From: an uncultured Gammaproteobacteria bacterium
GTDB lineage: Bacteria; Pseudomonadota; Gammaproteobacteria; Steroidobacterales; XN24
Assembly (NCBI GenBank): GCA_937924335.1
Contig: CALDWW010000018.1
Span: 1-58,307 of the forward strand
Length of the DNA: 58,307 bases
Direction: 5' to 3'
In this document: positions 1 to 9,203 of the stretch, in pieces
How the letters are laid out: each line of letters begins with the position of its first letter
How positions within the stretch are numbered: the stretch's first letter is position 1
Notes under the pieces: model-generated
The model's database searches: none
What the model was told of the DNA's origin: nothing
What the model saw: only the letters and a program-made list of their open reading frames with translations
Program-made: the position numbers and the translations under genes

Positions 1-689
1 ACCGCCGTATCTCCCAACATGGTCTCCGGGCGTGTCGTGGCGACCACCAGGTAGTCCTTGCCGTCGGCGGTGGTTGCGCCGTTGGCGAGAGGGTAGCGGA
101 AGTGCCACAGATGTCCGCTTTCTTCCTGTGACAGAACTTCAAGGTCTGACAACGCAGTGTGTAGCACCGGGTCCCAGTTAACCAGACGCTTCCCGCGGTA
201 GATCAACCCTTCCCGATAAAGCCTGACGAACACCTCGGTGACGGCATGGGATAGCCCCTCGTCCATCGTGAATCGTTCGCGTGACCAATCGACCGAAGAG
301 CCGAGGCGGCGCAACTGTCGACCGATCGTGTTGCCGGAATGGTCCTTCCACTCCCAAACTTTTTCCACGAACGCATCGCGGCCGATGCCGGTCCGGGTCA
401 GCCCTTCTGCGTTGAGCTGCCGTTCGACCACCATCTGGGTGGCGATACCGGCGTGATCCATTCCCGGCTGCCAGAGCGTGTCCCGCCCCAGCATCCGGTG
501 AAATCGGATCAAAGCGTCCATGATCGTGTCCTGGAACGCATGGCCCATGTGTAGTGTGCCCGTCACGTTCGGAGGCGGGATCATGATGCAGTAAGGAGGG
601 CCCTCGCCCGACGGCGAGAACAGCCCTTCCTGCTCCCAGAACGCGTAGAGCCGTTTCTCTATCTGTTCCGGATCATAGGTCTTGTCCAT
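1..689 (-). CDS. valS: Valyl-tRNA synthetase, N-terminal part
   Basis: Charges tRNA-Val with valine in the cytosol. Only the first 229 residues are in the window; the gene runs off the left edge. The reading frame opens [18 protein letters not shown], then shows the class I signature [13 protein letters not shown] with the HIGH-type motif (HMGH) at about residues 47-50, followed by [10 protein letters not shown] and the start of the editing insertion ([16 protein letters not shown]). The ATG at 689 is the natural start. It is the last gene of a leftward series pepA, holC, a small hypothetical and valS, an arrangement common in gammaproteobacteria. Identification is secure; the KMSKS half is outside the window. 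Confidence 0.97.
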   Translation of the reverse strand, partial: MDKTYDPEQIEKRLYAFWEQEGLFSPSGEGPPYCIMIPPPNVTGTLHMGHAFQDTIMDALIRFHRMLGRDTLWQPGMDHAGIATQMVVERQLNAEGLTRTGIGRDAFVEKVWEWKDHSGNTIGRQLRRLGSSVDWSRERFTMDEGLSHAVTEVFVRLYREGLIYRGKRLVNWDPVLHTALSDLEVLSQEESGHLWHFRYPLANGATTADGKDYLVVATTRPETMLGDTA

Positions 690-753
690 TGGGATCCTTC
701 AAGCCTGCGGGGTTTCGGCAGGCGATTATATCGGAGGCCCGGGCCCGGTTTCG

Positions 754-1065
754 TCAGTCCCCGGTATTCAGATGCGCGCGGAGCACCTGCTCGATTAACT
801 GTGGCAACTCGTCCCGAAGCTTGTTCGACACTTGTTCGAACAAGGTGGCCTCCATTTCGCGGAATGCGCCATTGAGCAGTCGATCCGCCAGGTCTCTGGT
901 CAGGGCAGTGAGTTCTGCCTCGACCGTCGCGAGTTGTTGGTCGCTGACAATAGCCGGTGCCGGGCATTCAACGCTGGTCAGGAGCGGCAGCTCCACATCA
1001 TCGCGTGCGACAGGGTCTGACAGTATTGGCAGGGGATAACGGGCGCTGTCTTGCGGGCTCGCCAC
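754..1065 (-). CDS. Small hypothetical protein between holC and valS
   Basis: A 103-residue acidic soluble protein that I cannot assign to a named family. It has no signal peptide or membrane segment. The first 40 residues are proline-rich and probably disordered; the rest (about 42-98) is strongly helical with regular leucines (VEAELTALTRDLADRLL, then QVSNKLRDELPQLIEQVLRAHL). It begins 10 bases after the holC stop and lies 64 bases before valS, so it is almost certainly co-transcribed with both. Small poorly conserved genes do occur at this spot in related bacteria. A link to the polymerase chi subunit is only suggested by position. Confidence 0.7.
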   Translation of the reverse strand: MASPQDSARYPLPILSDPVARDDVELPLLTSVECPAPAIVSDQQLATVEAELTALTRDLADRLLNGAFREMEATLFEQVSNKLRDELPQLIEQVLRAHLNTGD

Positions 1066-1075
1066 GGCAGTCGTC

Positions 1076-1513
1076 TCAGAGCTTGTGGGTATTCAATGTA
1101 TAACCCCGATCGCGGTAGAAGCGAAATCGATCGCGGGCACGTTCGCGCTCACTCTTGTCGTCGCCCACGATTTCCGCCACCCGATCGAATCGGCTGAAGA
1201 ACAGGGGGACGTCCTCACCAATGTTGATCAGCAGGCCGTCGGTTGGTCCTGATGATTCGCCATGTCCGACATGGACCCTGGTGATGTCCTGCGGGTCAGC
1301 TTGGGCCGCCTCGTCGACAGTCAGATGAGGCAGAAAACTGCCATCACGGAAGGTCCACAGAAGCTTGTCCAGGCTGGCCGTAGCGGCAGGGCCCCTGGTG
1401 TGGATATGGATACTCAGCCCATGGCGGTGAGCCTTCTCTGCGAGCCTGCAGGCGAACACCGCGCGCTGCTGCTCCGCGCCAGCCTGCAGAACGTAGAAGT
1501 CAACCCGGGTCAT
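1076..1513 (-). CDS. holC: DNA polymerase III subunit chi
   Basis: Chi subunit of the clamp-loader complex of DNA polymerase III, which bridges the loader (through psi) to single-strand binding protein. The 145-residue length is normal for the family. The start MTRVDFYVLQ is the typical chi opening, followed by the conserved ACRLAEKAHRHG helix and the LLWTFRDGSFLPHL segment, in which a Trp and FLPH are family hallmarks. The C-terminal half contains LINIGEDVPLFFSRFDRVAEIV. It sits 23 bases downstream of pepA in the same orientation, the usual pepA-holC-valS neighbourhood. Confidence 0.95.
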   Translation of the reverse strand: MTRVDFYVLQAGAEQQRAVFACRLAEKAHRHGLSIHIHTRGPAATASLDKLLWTFRDGSFLPHLTVDEAAQADPQDITRVHVGHGESSGPTDGLLINIGEDVPLFFSRFDRVAEIVGDDKSERERARDRFRFYRDRGYTLNTHKL

Positions 1514-1536
1514 GCAAACGATTACCGGTGGCCGGC

Positions 1537-3012
1537 TCAGGCGTTGTCAAGCAGGTACTGCACCAGCAGCGGTACAGGCCGGCCGGTAGCGCCTTTCTTC
1601 GATCCGCTTTTCCAGGCGGTGCCCGCTACATCGAGATGGGCCCAATCCATCCCCTCGGTGAATCGGGCGAGGAAACATCCGGCCACGACCGCGCCGCCTT
1701 CCCGGCCCCCGACATTGGCGAAGTCTGCAAAATTACTCTTCAAGCCCTGGTCGTAGTCCTGACCAAGCGGGAGGCGCCAGGCACGATCTTCCGCTGTCTC
1801 TCCCGCGGCCAGGAGAGACTCTGCGAGCTTGTCGCTGGTGCTCATGAGGCCCGTCAGGTGATGACCGAGAGCAATCACGCAGGCACCGGTCAGCGTCGCG
1901 ACGTCGATGATCGCGTCCGGCTTGAATCGGCGGGCGTAAGTCAGCGCGTCGCAGAGGATGAGGCGACCCTCCGCATCTGTATTGAGGATTTCGACGGTCT
2001 TTCCGGACATGGATTTGACGACATCCCCTGGCCGGGTCGCGCGTCCGCTCGGCATGTTCTCACACGCCGGAACAACGGCCACGATGTTGGCGGCCAGTTT
2101 CAGCCTGGCGACGGCTGCCATCGTGCCGATCACGCCGGCAGCGCCGCCCATGTCAAATTTCATCTCGTCCATCCCCGGTGGCGGCTTGAGGCTGACGCCT
2201 CCGGAATCGAACGTCACGCCCTTGCCTACCAGGGCAGTCGTCCTGCCGCCCGGGTTGCCTCGATAATTGAGTACGATCAATTTAGCCGGTTCCTCGGTGC
2301 CCGCGGTGACCGACAACAGTGCTCCCATGCCTAGCCGCTTCATCTGGGTCTCGTTGAGAATGTCGGCCTTCATCTTTGGCGTATCGGCCGCGAGCTTACG
2401 TGCGAATCTGGCCAGATAAGAAGGCGTGCATCGATTGGCCGGCATGTTCGCCAATCGTTTCGCCACAGAGTTCCCTTCGGCAATGGCCTGGCCGTGTTCG
2501 ATTCCCCGGCTGGCACGGGATCGTCCCCTGCCGTCCGCCAGATAGAGCCCCAATCGTTTCAGCCTGACCCTGGCTTGCTTGCCGGTGCTCTTCAGCTCAT
2601 CAAACCGGTAGAGAGCCTCGTGAGTGGCCTCCACTGAGTGCCTCGCCCTGTCATATTCATCGGCCCCGGCCGGGGCCAGCATCACGACGGCGTCAGCCGT
2701 GCCGATCCGTTGAAGGTTGCGGACTGCCGTGACGATAGCTTTCCGGAAAGCCTTCATGTCAAACGAACTCGCCTTCCCGCAACCAACCAACAGAAGCCGA
2801 CGCGGGCCGATGCCGTTCGTCTCCGGGACTATCAGTACTTCGCCGGGTCGCTTCGGCAAGTCTCCCGCCCGCCGCAGTCGCGCGATCAGGCCGTCGGTGG
2901 CTGCATCGATGTCACTGGTCGGGCCGGCGAATTTGCCGTTCTCGAACACGCCGAGTACCGCACAGCCCGTCTTGACCCGAGGGGCGTCGCCGCTGCGCGT
3001 AAAAAATTCCAT
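1537..3012 (-). CDS. pepA: Leucyl aminopeptidase (M17)
   Basis: Cytosolic two-metal aminopeptidase of family M17 that removes N-terminal residues from peptides; in E. coli the protein also binds DNA. I chose the ATG at 3012 (491 residues) because GGGAGG lies 10 bases upstream and the protein then starts MEFFTRSGDAPRVKTG; the frame stays open further upstream without protein-like sequence. Metal and catalytic residues are all visible: Lys264 in VGKG, Asp269 in FDSGG, Lys276 in SLKP, Asp287 in KFDMGG, and the NTDAEGRL signature at 344-351 giving Asp346, Glu348 and Arg350. First gene of the leftward pepA-holC-valS group, divergent from lptF. Confidence 0.97.
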   Translation of the reverse strand: MEFFTRSGDAPRVKTGCAVLGVFENGKFAGPTSDIDAATDGLIARLRRAGDLPKRPGEVLIVPETNGIGPRRLLLVGCGKASSFDMKAFRKAIVTAVRNLQRIGTADAVVMLAPAGADEYDRARHSVEATHEALYRFDELKSTGKQARVRLKRLGLYLADGRGRSRASRGIEHGQAIAEGNSVAKRLANMPANRCTPSYLARFARKLAADTPKMKADILNETQMKRLGMGALLSVTAGTEEPAKLIVLNYRGNPGGRTTALVGKGVTFDSGGVSLKPPPGMDEMKFDMGGAAGVIGTMAAVARLKLAANIVAVVPACENMPSGRATRPGDVVKSMSGKTVEILNTDAEGRLILCDALTYARRFKPDAIIDVATLTGACVIALGHHLTGLMSTSDKLAESLLAAGETAEDRAWRLPLGQDYDQGLKSNFADFANVGGREGGAVVAGCFLARFTEGMDWAHLDVAGTAWKSGSKKGATGRPVPLLVQYLLDNA

Positions 3013-3213
3013 CGTGTCTCGTCCTCCCGGTCTTCCCTGGGTCGTCGCCCGCGATCGGGCGTCAAAACTTACGCAAATGTCGGACCGGCGATATCCAAAC
3101 GGACTCTTCGCCGATCGAAGATCGTTATTCGAACTGTAGGATGTGACCGATTCACAAAGTAAACTAGTGTATCTGATAACTCTCAACCGGCGAAGAAAAA
3201 CGGCGCTGAAACC
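3013..3213. promoter_or_regulatory. Divergent pepA / lptF intergenic region
   Basis: These 201 bases separate the pepA and lptF starts and must hold promoters for both. The half near lptF is locally AT-richer (about 3130-3185). One weak rightward pair, TTCACA then TGATAA with 17 bases between, can be drawn there, but it matches consensus poorly. I see no clear operator or riboswitch. Confidence 0.4.
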
Positions 3214-4305
3214 TTGAGTCGCATCCTCGATCGATATGTCGTGAGGGAGATCGTCCGCACGATGTCAGGCGTTACTCCGGTATTGCTTGTGATCCTCGTG
3301 GGCACCCAGTTTGCCCGGGTCCTGGCACGGGCCGCCTCGGACCGATTGCCGCGTGACGCCATGTTCGAGCTGATGGGGCTCAAGACCATCGAGTATCTGA
3401 CGGTGCTCCTGCCTCTCGCCATGTTTTTCTCGATTGTGTTGGCCCTCGGTCGTCTGTATCGGGACAGCGAGATGACGGTCATGGCGGCCTGCGGGATCGG
3501 CCCGAGCCGACTCTATCGTCCGGTGATGTTGATCACGGGGCTGGTTGCCGCCATCCTCGCCTGGCTCGCGTTTGATGCCCGGCCTCTGGTCGCTCACCGG
3601 TCTCATGTAGTCAAGGTGGAAGCTCAGCGTCAGCTTCAGTCGGAGCTGATCGTGCCCAATCGCTTCCGCAGTACGCCGGACGGTCGGCTGGTGTTCTATG
3701 CTCGATCAATGGATGACGATGGAACACTGAATGACATCTTCATCCAGCGACGACGAGGAGAGCAGATAGAGCTGGCGATCGCGGCGCGAGCGGTTCAGCG
3801 TTCCATCGCGGGGGGGGATGGCCGTGAACTCGTGCTGTTGGACGGACGACGATTCATCGGTGCGCCGGGTACCAACGACATGAAAATCGTCACCTTCGAG
3901 GAGCACGGTATCCCGGTGATCCTGCCTCCGGCCGATACGAGTCCGGACGACCCGGAGATGTTGCCCACGCTCGACCTCTTGCTCGTTGGCGGTCCCGAGG
4001 ACTGGGCAGAGATTCACTGGCGGCTGGCGTCGCCAGTCTCTCTTGTCATCCTGGCGCTACTCGCGGTGCCGCTGGCGCGCAGTGGTACGCGTTCAAGTCG
4101 CTACGATCGACTCGGGTTTGCGGTATTACTCTATCTCATCTACAGCAATCTGTTGGGCGTGGCGTACTCACTTGTGGAGAAGGAATCAACGCCGCCATGG
4201 TTGGGGTATTGGTGGGTGCACTTGCCATTTGTCCTGTTGGCCTTCTTCATGATGATCTGGCAGTCGGGGTGGAGACCATTCCGTCGGCGGGCGGGCAAAG
4301 CGTGA
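3214..4305 (+). CDS. lptF: LPS export ABC permease LptF
   Basis: One of two permease subunits of the LptB2FG transporter, which extracts lipopolysaccharide from the inner membrane and pushes it onto the LptC-LptA-LptD bridge. The 363-residue protein has the family plan: N-terminal amphipathic start (MSRILDRYVVREI), three membrane helices in the first 120 residues, a periplasmic jellyroll domain (about 125-265) and three C-terminal helices. The start codon is TTG at 3214; no better ATG fits the conserved N-terminus, so initiation is probably weak. Its stop overlaps the lptG GTG start by four bases, implying translational coupling. Confidence 0.95.
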   Translation: MSRILDRYVVREIVRTMSGVTPVLLVILVGTQFARVLARAASDRLPRDAMFELMGLKTIEYLTVLLPLAMFFSIVLALGRLYRDSEMTVMAACGIGPSRLYRPVMLITGLVAAILAWLAFDARPLVAHRSHVVKVEAQRQLQSELIVPNRFRSTPDGRLVFYARSMDDDGTLNDIFIQRRRGEQIELAIAARAVQRSIAGGDGRELVLLDGRRFIGAPGTNDMKIVTFEEHGIPVILPPADTSPDDPEMLPTLDLLLVGGPEDWAEIHWRLASPVSLVILALLAVPLARSGTRSSRYDRLGFAVLLYLIYSNLLGVAYSLVEKESTPPWLGYWWVHLPFVLLAFFMMIWQSGWRPFRRRAGKA

Positions 4306-5369
4306 GTACGATCGACCGCTACTTCTTCAGGACCATCGCCAGGAGCAGCCTGATGATGCTGCTTGTGCTGCTCGCGCTCTCCGGGTTCATCAATCTGGTG
4401 GATCAGCTTGAGGACGTTGGTGTCGGGCGTTTTCAGACCATGGACGCGGTTTTCATGGTGCTTTTCCAGTGGCCCCGGCACGGATTCGATCTGTTCCCCA
4501 TGGCGGTATTGCTCGGTGCCATGTTCGGTCTCGGTGGTCTTGCCGGCCATAGTGAGTTGATCGCCGTACGTGCGATTGGCATCAGCCTCGCGCGTCTGTC
4601 CTGGGCGACCTTGCTGACCGGGATTGTATTGGCCACTTTTGCGGCAGTGATCGGCGAGTTCGTCGTTCCACCGGCGGAGCGCTTCGCCCAGACTTACAAG
4701 TCCGAGTTGCTGGAGGACAAGACGACGGTGAGTCGTCTTGCGGGTGCCTGGTTCCGCGACGGCAGCCGTATCGTCAACATACTGCAGGTCGAGGACCAGG
4801 CGCAGCTCGCCGGTGTCTACACCTATGAATTCGAACCGGATGGCAGCCTGCTACAGGTAGGCAGAGCCGCATCCGCGGAACTGGCGGGCGATAGCATGCT
4901 GAGACTGCGGGACTATCGGATCACCCGCGTAGACGGAGATGTTGCTATTGCGGAGCAGATCGGCCGGCTGGAGATCAGTACGGAGCTGGCGAGTGACCTT
5001 CTCGACAGCTCCGTGGTCCCGCCGGAGTCCATGGACGCGGCGAGCTTGCTGGAGTATGTCGACTATCTCAAGTCGAATGACCTGCAATCCGTACGCTACG
5101 AGCTTGCTTTCTGGTCGCGCATGGCAAACGTCGCCGCAGTAGCGCTAATGGCGCTTTTGGCTCTACCTTTCGTTTTCGGGACGCTGAGGAGCGGAGGACA
5201 AGGGGTCCGGTTGTTGGCAGGGGTCTTGATCGGTGTGGTCTTCTTCCTTGCCGGCGGCGCGCTTGCTGACAGCGCTACGGTCTATGGCATCTCACCCGTA
5301 CTTGCCGCCTGGATCCCGGCGATATTGCTGCTTGTCGCCGCGATGGTAGGTTTGGTGCGGGTTCGCTAG
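4302..5369 (+). CDS. lptG: LPS export ABC permease LptG
   Basis: Partner permease of LptF in the lipopolysaccharide export complex. The frame is open upstream inside lptF, but the correct start is the GTG at 4302, which overlaps the lptF stop (GTGA) and gives the family N-terminus STIDRYFFRTIARSS and 355 residues. Three N-terminal helices, a periplasmic beta domain (about 130-265) and three C-terminal helices (from MANVAAVALMALLALPFVF) are visible. It meets the leftward RDD gene end to end with a four-base overlap. The presence of LptFG implies an asymmetric outer membrane, relevant to the lipid genes at 33-58 kb. Confidence 0.95.
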   Translation: MSTIDRYFFRTIARSSLMMLLVLLALSGFINLVDQLEDVGVGRFQTMDAVFMVLFQWPRHGFDLFPMAVLLGAMFGLGGLAGHSELIAVRAIGISLARLSWATLLTGIVLATFAAVIGEFVVPPAERFAQTYKSELLEDKTTVSRLAGAWFRDGSRIVNILQVEDQAQLAGVYTYEFEPDGSLLQVGRAASAELAGDSMLRLRDYRITRVDGDVAIAEQIGRLEISTELASDLLDSSVVPPESMDAASLLEYVDYLKSNDLQSVRYELAFWSRMANVAAVALMALLALPFVFGTLRSGGQGVRLLAGVLIGVVFFLAGGALADSATVYGISPVLAAWIPAILLLVAAMVGLVRVR

Positions 5370-5803
5370 CGGGATTTCGGCCGAAGCAGCATGCGGGTCC
5401 CACAGATGCGATCGTGCCAGGTGAGCCGGTCACGGTCGATCAACGCCCAGAAGAAACCTGCGCCAAGCGCAGCAGCAGAAACACAGGCGCACAGGAAACG
5501 CATAACGGCGACGCTGCGGGTTACCGACGCTCCTTCTTCCGTGGTCAGCTGAAGACGCCAGGCGCGCATGCCCAGCGTCTGGCCACCGCGACTCCAGAAC
5601 ATCGCGAAGAACGCCGCCGTCAGGGTGAACAGGATGATCTGGAACCAAAACGTGCCTGACGGAACGGCTTCACCACCGCTGAGCCCAATGACCACGAGGC
5701 CGACCAGCATCCACAGCCCAGCGATCACTAGTGCGTCATAGAAAGCCGCCGCGAGTCTTCGCAGCAGGTATGGCCGACGTTGTTTCCCGACACTGGCTTG
5801 CAT
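5366..5803 (-). CDS. RDD family membrane protein
   Basis: A 145-residue integral membrane protein of the RDD family, named for Arg-Asp-Asp residues in its first helix; here the segment reads RRLAAAFYDALVIAGLW, so the second Arg is Ala but the Asp is kept. Three membrane segments are visible: about 24-42, 52-70 and 105-125. The GQTLGMRAWRLQL turn and the C-terminal LTWHDRICGTRML are typical of the family. Function is unknown; transport has been suggested for some members. Its start lies inside the 3-prime end of the carboxypeptidase gene (68-base overlap), so the two are likely co-transcribed. Confidence 0.85.
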   Translation of the reverse strand: MQASVGKQRRPYLLRRLAAAFYDALVIAGLWMLVGLVVIGLSGGEAVPSGTFWFQIILFTLTAAFFAMFWSRGGQTLGMRAWRLQLTTEEGASVTRSVAVMRFLCACVSAAALGAGFFWALIDRDRLTWHDRICGTRMLLRPKSR

Positions 5804-7793
5804 GCGTCGTCAGGTTAGCGGGTGCGATCGACCCCTGCCAGCCGCGGCGACGCCGGCACAATGCGATCAGGGTCGCGAGCGGCAACATCCACAGCAGGGC
5901 GCCGCCGCCGCCATTGGTGGGACTCGGCGGCGGCGGTGGTGGCTGAGGTGGCGCAGCGGCCGTTCGGCAGGATTCGTCGCCCGAGGGTGGTGCGGACCCC
6001 GGGTCGTTGGCGACGAAGATGACAAAATTGCAGTCCGTTCCACCGTTTTCGCTGTTTGTGCCGGTCGTATTCTCGTAGCCGGTCCAGCGTCCACTTTGCC
6101 AGTCGACCCGGGTAGACGGATCGGCATCAAGGCCGTAGTTGGTCATGTCCTTCGCGGCGATAGAAAAGACAGCGGCGATGGGCGCCTCCGCCGAAAGCGA
6201 CGCGGGCAAGCTGAATTCGGTTGTGAGCGCGTCATCCCGATAGCGAAGCAGGCCGTCTTCCGCCGGTTGCGATCGCCATGCCCCGGCGTCGCCGCTTATG
6301 CTCATGTCGCGCTCGGCGGGGAGCGCGGGAAACTGCAGTTCGATGGTGGGGAATGCGGCGACAGATTGGCCCGGATAGTTGGAGATTTCGCCCATACTGT
6401 TGCGCCAGCGCATCGGCTTGTTGAATGCCAGCCAGAGACGGTAGCGGGCGCCCGGTATCAGTGCCTGATTGACGGTGACTGACAGGTTGCGGCCCGAGCC
6501 CGAGCCTTGCCACTGTCCTTCAAAGCGCACGTCTCCTGTTTCTGCATCGCGGATACGGATGGCTTCGAGGCGAGGCTTGTCTGCCTGCGAATACAGACCG
6601 GCCAGTAGCATGGTGGCCACTTCGTCGCGCATACGGGCGACCTGGCTGGCCGGCATTATGAATCCACTATGCCCATGGCTGGTGCCGCCATAGTCAATGC
6701 CACCGCGGAGCGGTTCAGTCTCGAGAGTCCAGGCGGGGATCCTCAGGCTGCGGGCGAAGTAGTCTGAAGTCAGCCCGATGCCTGAACCGCTGTCGGGTCC
6801 ATAGCGGTACCTGTTGGCGGTCACCGCTCGCATGCGTGCTACGAGGCCGCTGGTAATCCGGTCGCGTGATACGTCGCCGGTCAGGGGCGTAAAGAAGATC
6901 TGCGAAAATGAGTGTACGTCGGAGTACATCCTCAGTCGCGCGGCAGGGCCCAGGTCCGCAGCTGCGAGCAGAGTCTGGATCTCGGGCTCCGTCTGTGGTG
7001 CGCTGGCCCTGTAGACGAGGCTGATCGGGTTGCTGCTTGAGGCGCCGTTCTGGCCGAAACCGTTCGGGTTGTTTCGATTGAGGTCGACCCCGTAGAAATT
7101 GTCCGAGGTCTGGTCGATGTCCTCATCGATGGCCGCTCCGGTGGTCGGGTCCCTCATGTTCTTGCGGCGCATACGCCCATCACGGGGTTGCTGCTCGTCG
7201 GCGGTCGTCCGATCAGGGAATCGCTGAGTCTGAAGAAACCCGTCTACGTTGAGTACCGGAACGATAACGACGCCAAGATTTTCGCTCAGATACTGGCCCA
7301 GACCGCCGTCGCCTGCGACTTCAGTAAGCTGTTCGAAAAGCTCGGTGACTGCCTCGGGAGACTGCCACTCGCGCGCGTGGATAGTGCCGTTGATCAGGGC
7401 CACGCCTTCTGGACCTCCATCGGGCTGTTCGCTGTCCGGATCGCCGATGCGGTAGGCCCAGATGTCCCGGCCCGAGATCGTCCGTCCCACGATCTCCCCC
7501 GAGACCAGAGAAGATGTTGCGTCCAAGGACTGGTGTTGTTCGAACAGGCTCTGATAGGTGCGGTAACCGTCGACTCCAGTCAGGGAGTCGACCGGGAAGG
7601 GAACGTCATAGCCCAGGGCGATGTTGTTGCCTGAGTCGTCGTCACGGGTATAGCGGAGCTGAACGTCACGGCAGCTGGGGTCGTTGGGATTTGTAATGTC
7701 GCCAGCCGAATTGAACTGGCAGGCAGAGTAGGAGGGTGTCGCCCACAGGGCAGCCGCGATGAACAGGCTTGCGCCTCTCAGTCGCGCAGCCAT
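5736..7793 (-). CDS. Secreted M14 zinc carboxypeptidase with C-terminal sorting tail
   Basis: A 685-residue exported metallopeptidase. Residues 1-24 form a signal peptide (cleavage near SYSA-CQF). The M14 domain (about 75-395) has zinc ligands His139 and Glu142 in GTIHAREW and His294 in YSDVHSFSQ, substrate-binding DLNRN near 238, and the catalytic Glu in TLETEP near 358. A beta-rich domain (about 410-600) follows, then a Pro-rich linker, GGGG, a hydrophobic stretch (ALLWMLPLATLIAL) and CRRRR, the pattern of a GlyGly-CTERM or similar surface sorting signal. Unusually, about 33 residues follow the basic cluster. It overlaps the upstream helical-repeat gene by 16 bases and the RDD gene by 68. 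Confidence 0.88.
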   Translation of the reverse strand: MAARLRGASLFIAAALWATPSYSACQFNSAGDITNPNDPSCRDVQLRYTRDDDSGNNIALGYDVPFPVDSLTGVDGYRTYQSLFEQHQSLDATSSLVSGEIVGRTISGRDIWAYRIGDPDSEQPDGGPEGVALINGTIHAREWQSPEAVTELFEQLTEVAGDGGLGQYLSENLGVVIVPVLNVDGFLQTQRFPDRTTADEQQPRDGRMRRKNMRDPTTGAAIDEDIDQTSDNFYGVDLNRNNPNGFGQNGASSSNPISLVYRASAPQTEPEIQTLLAAADLGPAARLRMYSDVHSFSQIFFTPLTGDVSRDRITSGLVARMRAVTANRYRYGPDSGSGIGLTSDYFARSLRIPAWTLETEPLRGGIDYGGTSHGHSGFIMPASQVARMRDEVATMLLAGLYSQADKPRLEAIRIRDAETGDVRFEGQWQGSGSGRNLSVTVNQALIPGARYRLWLAFNKPMRWRNSMGEISNYPGQSVAAFPTIELQFPALPAERDMSISGDAGAWRSQPAEDGLLRYRDDALTTEFSLPASLSAEAPIAAVFSIAAKDMTNYGLDADPSTRVDWQSGRWTGYENTTGTNSENGGTDCNFVIFVANDPGSAPPSGDESCRTAAAPPQPPPPPPSPTNGGGGALLWMLPLATLIALCRRRRGWQGSIAPANLTTHASQCRETTSAIPAAKTRGGFL

Positions 7794-8893
7794 GACGGCA
7801 CCTCCGCGGCAAGACCAGGACTCGTGGTCGGCCGATTGGCAAACTCGGCAAGAACGGCATTTGCCGAAGACGAACGCGAGAGCCTGAGTGCGAGCAGGGC
7901 GTGCCGTACCCTGATCTCGTCAGTTTCCAGCAAGAGAACGTCCCGGAGTCGCGCATAGACCCGATCGCTGTCGAGTCGCGCCAGGGCGGCAGCCGCGCTG
8001 GCGCCATCAGGACTCCCCAATTTTTCCATCAGGATGTCCCTGGCGGCCATGTCGCTGATTGCCAGTTTTCCGAGACCCAGCAGTGCCGCAGATGCGATCT
8101 CGGGACGTTGTGCCGCTGTCAGGAACAGTCCGGTCGCTGCCCCCGGCCACGAGTGTGCGTCGATGCCATGCAGACTCCGCAGCGCCACCGGCACCGATGC
8201 GTCTCTAAGGACAGCTGTCATGAGCTCAGCGTCCCCCGTCCTCTGGGCCGTGATAGACGCCAGCGCGCCCACTGGCTCCTCTGTAACCAATCCGTCCTTC
8301 AGATGCTGCCGCTGAGTTGCGAGTTGTCCCGGCGTGGCCTGGCGGAAAGCCGTTTCGATTCCCCGGCGATCGGGCTCGGGAGCCCCTTTGTATCGGTCGA
8401 CCAGGCTGGAGTCATGTTGTTCGAGCGCGCGCAGAGCATGTCTGCGTGCGTCGCCTTCGCTCCAGACGAGTAGCACATGCCGGGATGCTGCGCCGACGTC
8501 ATAGGCGATGCGTCGCTCGGTGTGGCCGTGTTCATTCCAGAGTATTTCAGTCTGGCTCTCGTACGCGGTCAGCTCCTCCACCTCGCGACGCAATTCGGAG
8601 ACCGCCTCCAGCTTGGCCGCCGCTCTGACGGTTTGATGCAGCAGCCGTTCCTTCTCGGAGATTGACAGATCCTGTTTCGACTTGAGGCTTGAAAGATGCC
8701 CGGCGAGTCCCGCCGCATCTCCGCTACGGGCGAGGCTCGCTGTCTTCTCCGCAAGTTGCCCGAACCCGGCGTCCATGCCGGCCGCGGGAGCCTGGCCGGT
8801 GCGGTTCGCGTCCGGCAGGTCTGCTAAAGCGGCCGCGCCGCAAACGCCGCAGACAATGGCGACGCTAGTCACAATAGATGAAGGTCTGCGCAT
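7778..8893 (-). CDS. Exported helical-repeat protein, function unknown
   Basis: A 371-residue protein not assignable to a named family. It has a signal peptide (MRRPSSIVTSVAIVCGVCGAAALA), so it is probably periplasmic. Residues 40-110 look helical and possibly coiled; residues 185-365 are Ala/Leu-rich paired helices (for example ASAALLGLGKLAISD, ASAAAALARLDSDRV, VRHALLALRLSRS) resembling HEAT-type repeats, which usually bind proteins. Its end overlaps the carboxypeptidase start by 16 bases, so both are made from one message; a scaffold, chaperone or inhibitor for the peptidase is possible but unproven. Confidence 0.75.
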   Translation of the reverse strand: MRRPSSIVTSVAIVCGVCGAAALADLPDANRTGQAPAAGMDAGFGQLAEKTASLARSGDAAGLAGHLSSLKSKQDLSISEKERLLHQTVRAAAKLEAVSELRREVEELTAYESQTEILWNEHGHTERRIAYDVGAASRHVLLVWSEGDARRHALRALEQHDSSLVDRYKGAPEPDRRGIETAFRQATPGQLATQRQHLKDGLVTEEPVGALASITAQRTGDAELMTAVLRDASVPVALRSLHGIDAHSWPGAATGLFLTAAQRPEIASAALLGLGKLAISDMAARDILMEKLGSPDGASAAAALARLDSDRVYARLRDVLLLETDEIRVRHALLALRLSRSSSANAVLAEFANRPTTSPGLAAEVPSWLRD

Positions 8894-9203
8894 AAGGTCC
8901 CTGAGAACAATTGCCTGGTGTAAATCCAGGCGGATCTAAGTAGCGCGGGCAACTGGACGGTCCGGGTCCAGAATTCCGCACAGTATTTCTGACACTTCCA
9001 GCAGAATCGAGTTCAGCAGCAGAGCGCAGATTACCCTTGATCCGGGCGGCATGGCGAGGCACAAATTCTGGTCATCCATTCAGTTAGGCCGGGCGCCTGG
9101 ACTATTATTGTCGAGTGGCTGCGGAGATTCGCCCGGCACACACCAACTTGAGCACCCAAGACGAAAGCGCGTGACGCAGAGTCCGGAACTGAGCCCCGAC
9201 GCA
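8894..9203. other. Intergenic region, 310 bases
   Basis: Divergent gap between the exported helical-repeat gene (leftward) and the 2OG-oxygenase-like gene (rightward). Promoters for both should lie here but none is clear. The rightward frame is open from 9051, with possible starts at ATG 9051 and GTG 9171, so part of this gap could be coding if translation starts early. No repeat or RNA gene was recognised. Confidence 0.5.

Noticed and set aside
1528..2334. Long plus-strand frame opposite pepA
   Set aside because: Antisense to a certain gene and of arbitrary composition.
5802..6482. Long plus-strand frame opposite the carboxypeptidase gene
   Set aside because: It is a shadow of the GC-rich coding strand, with no start site or protein-like content.
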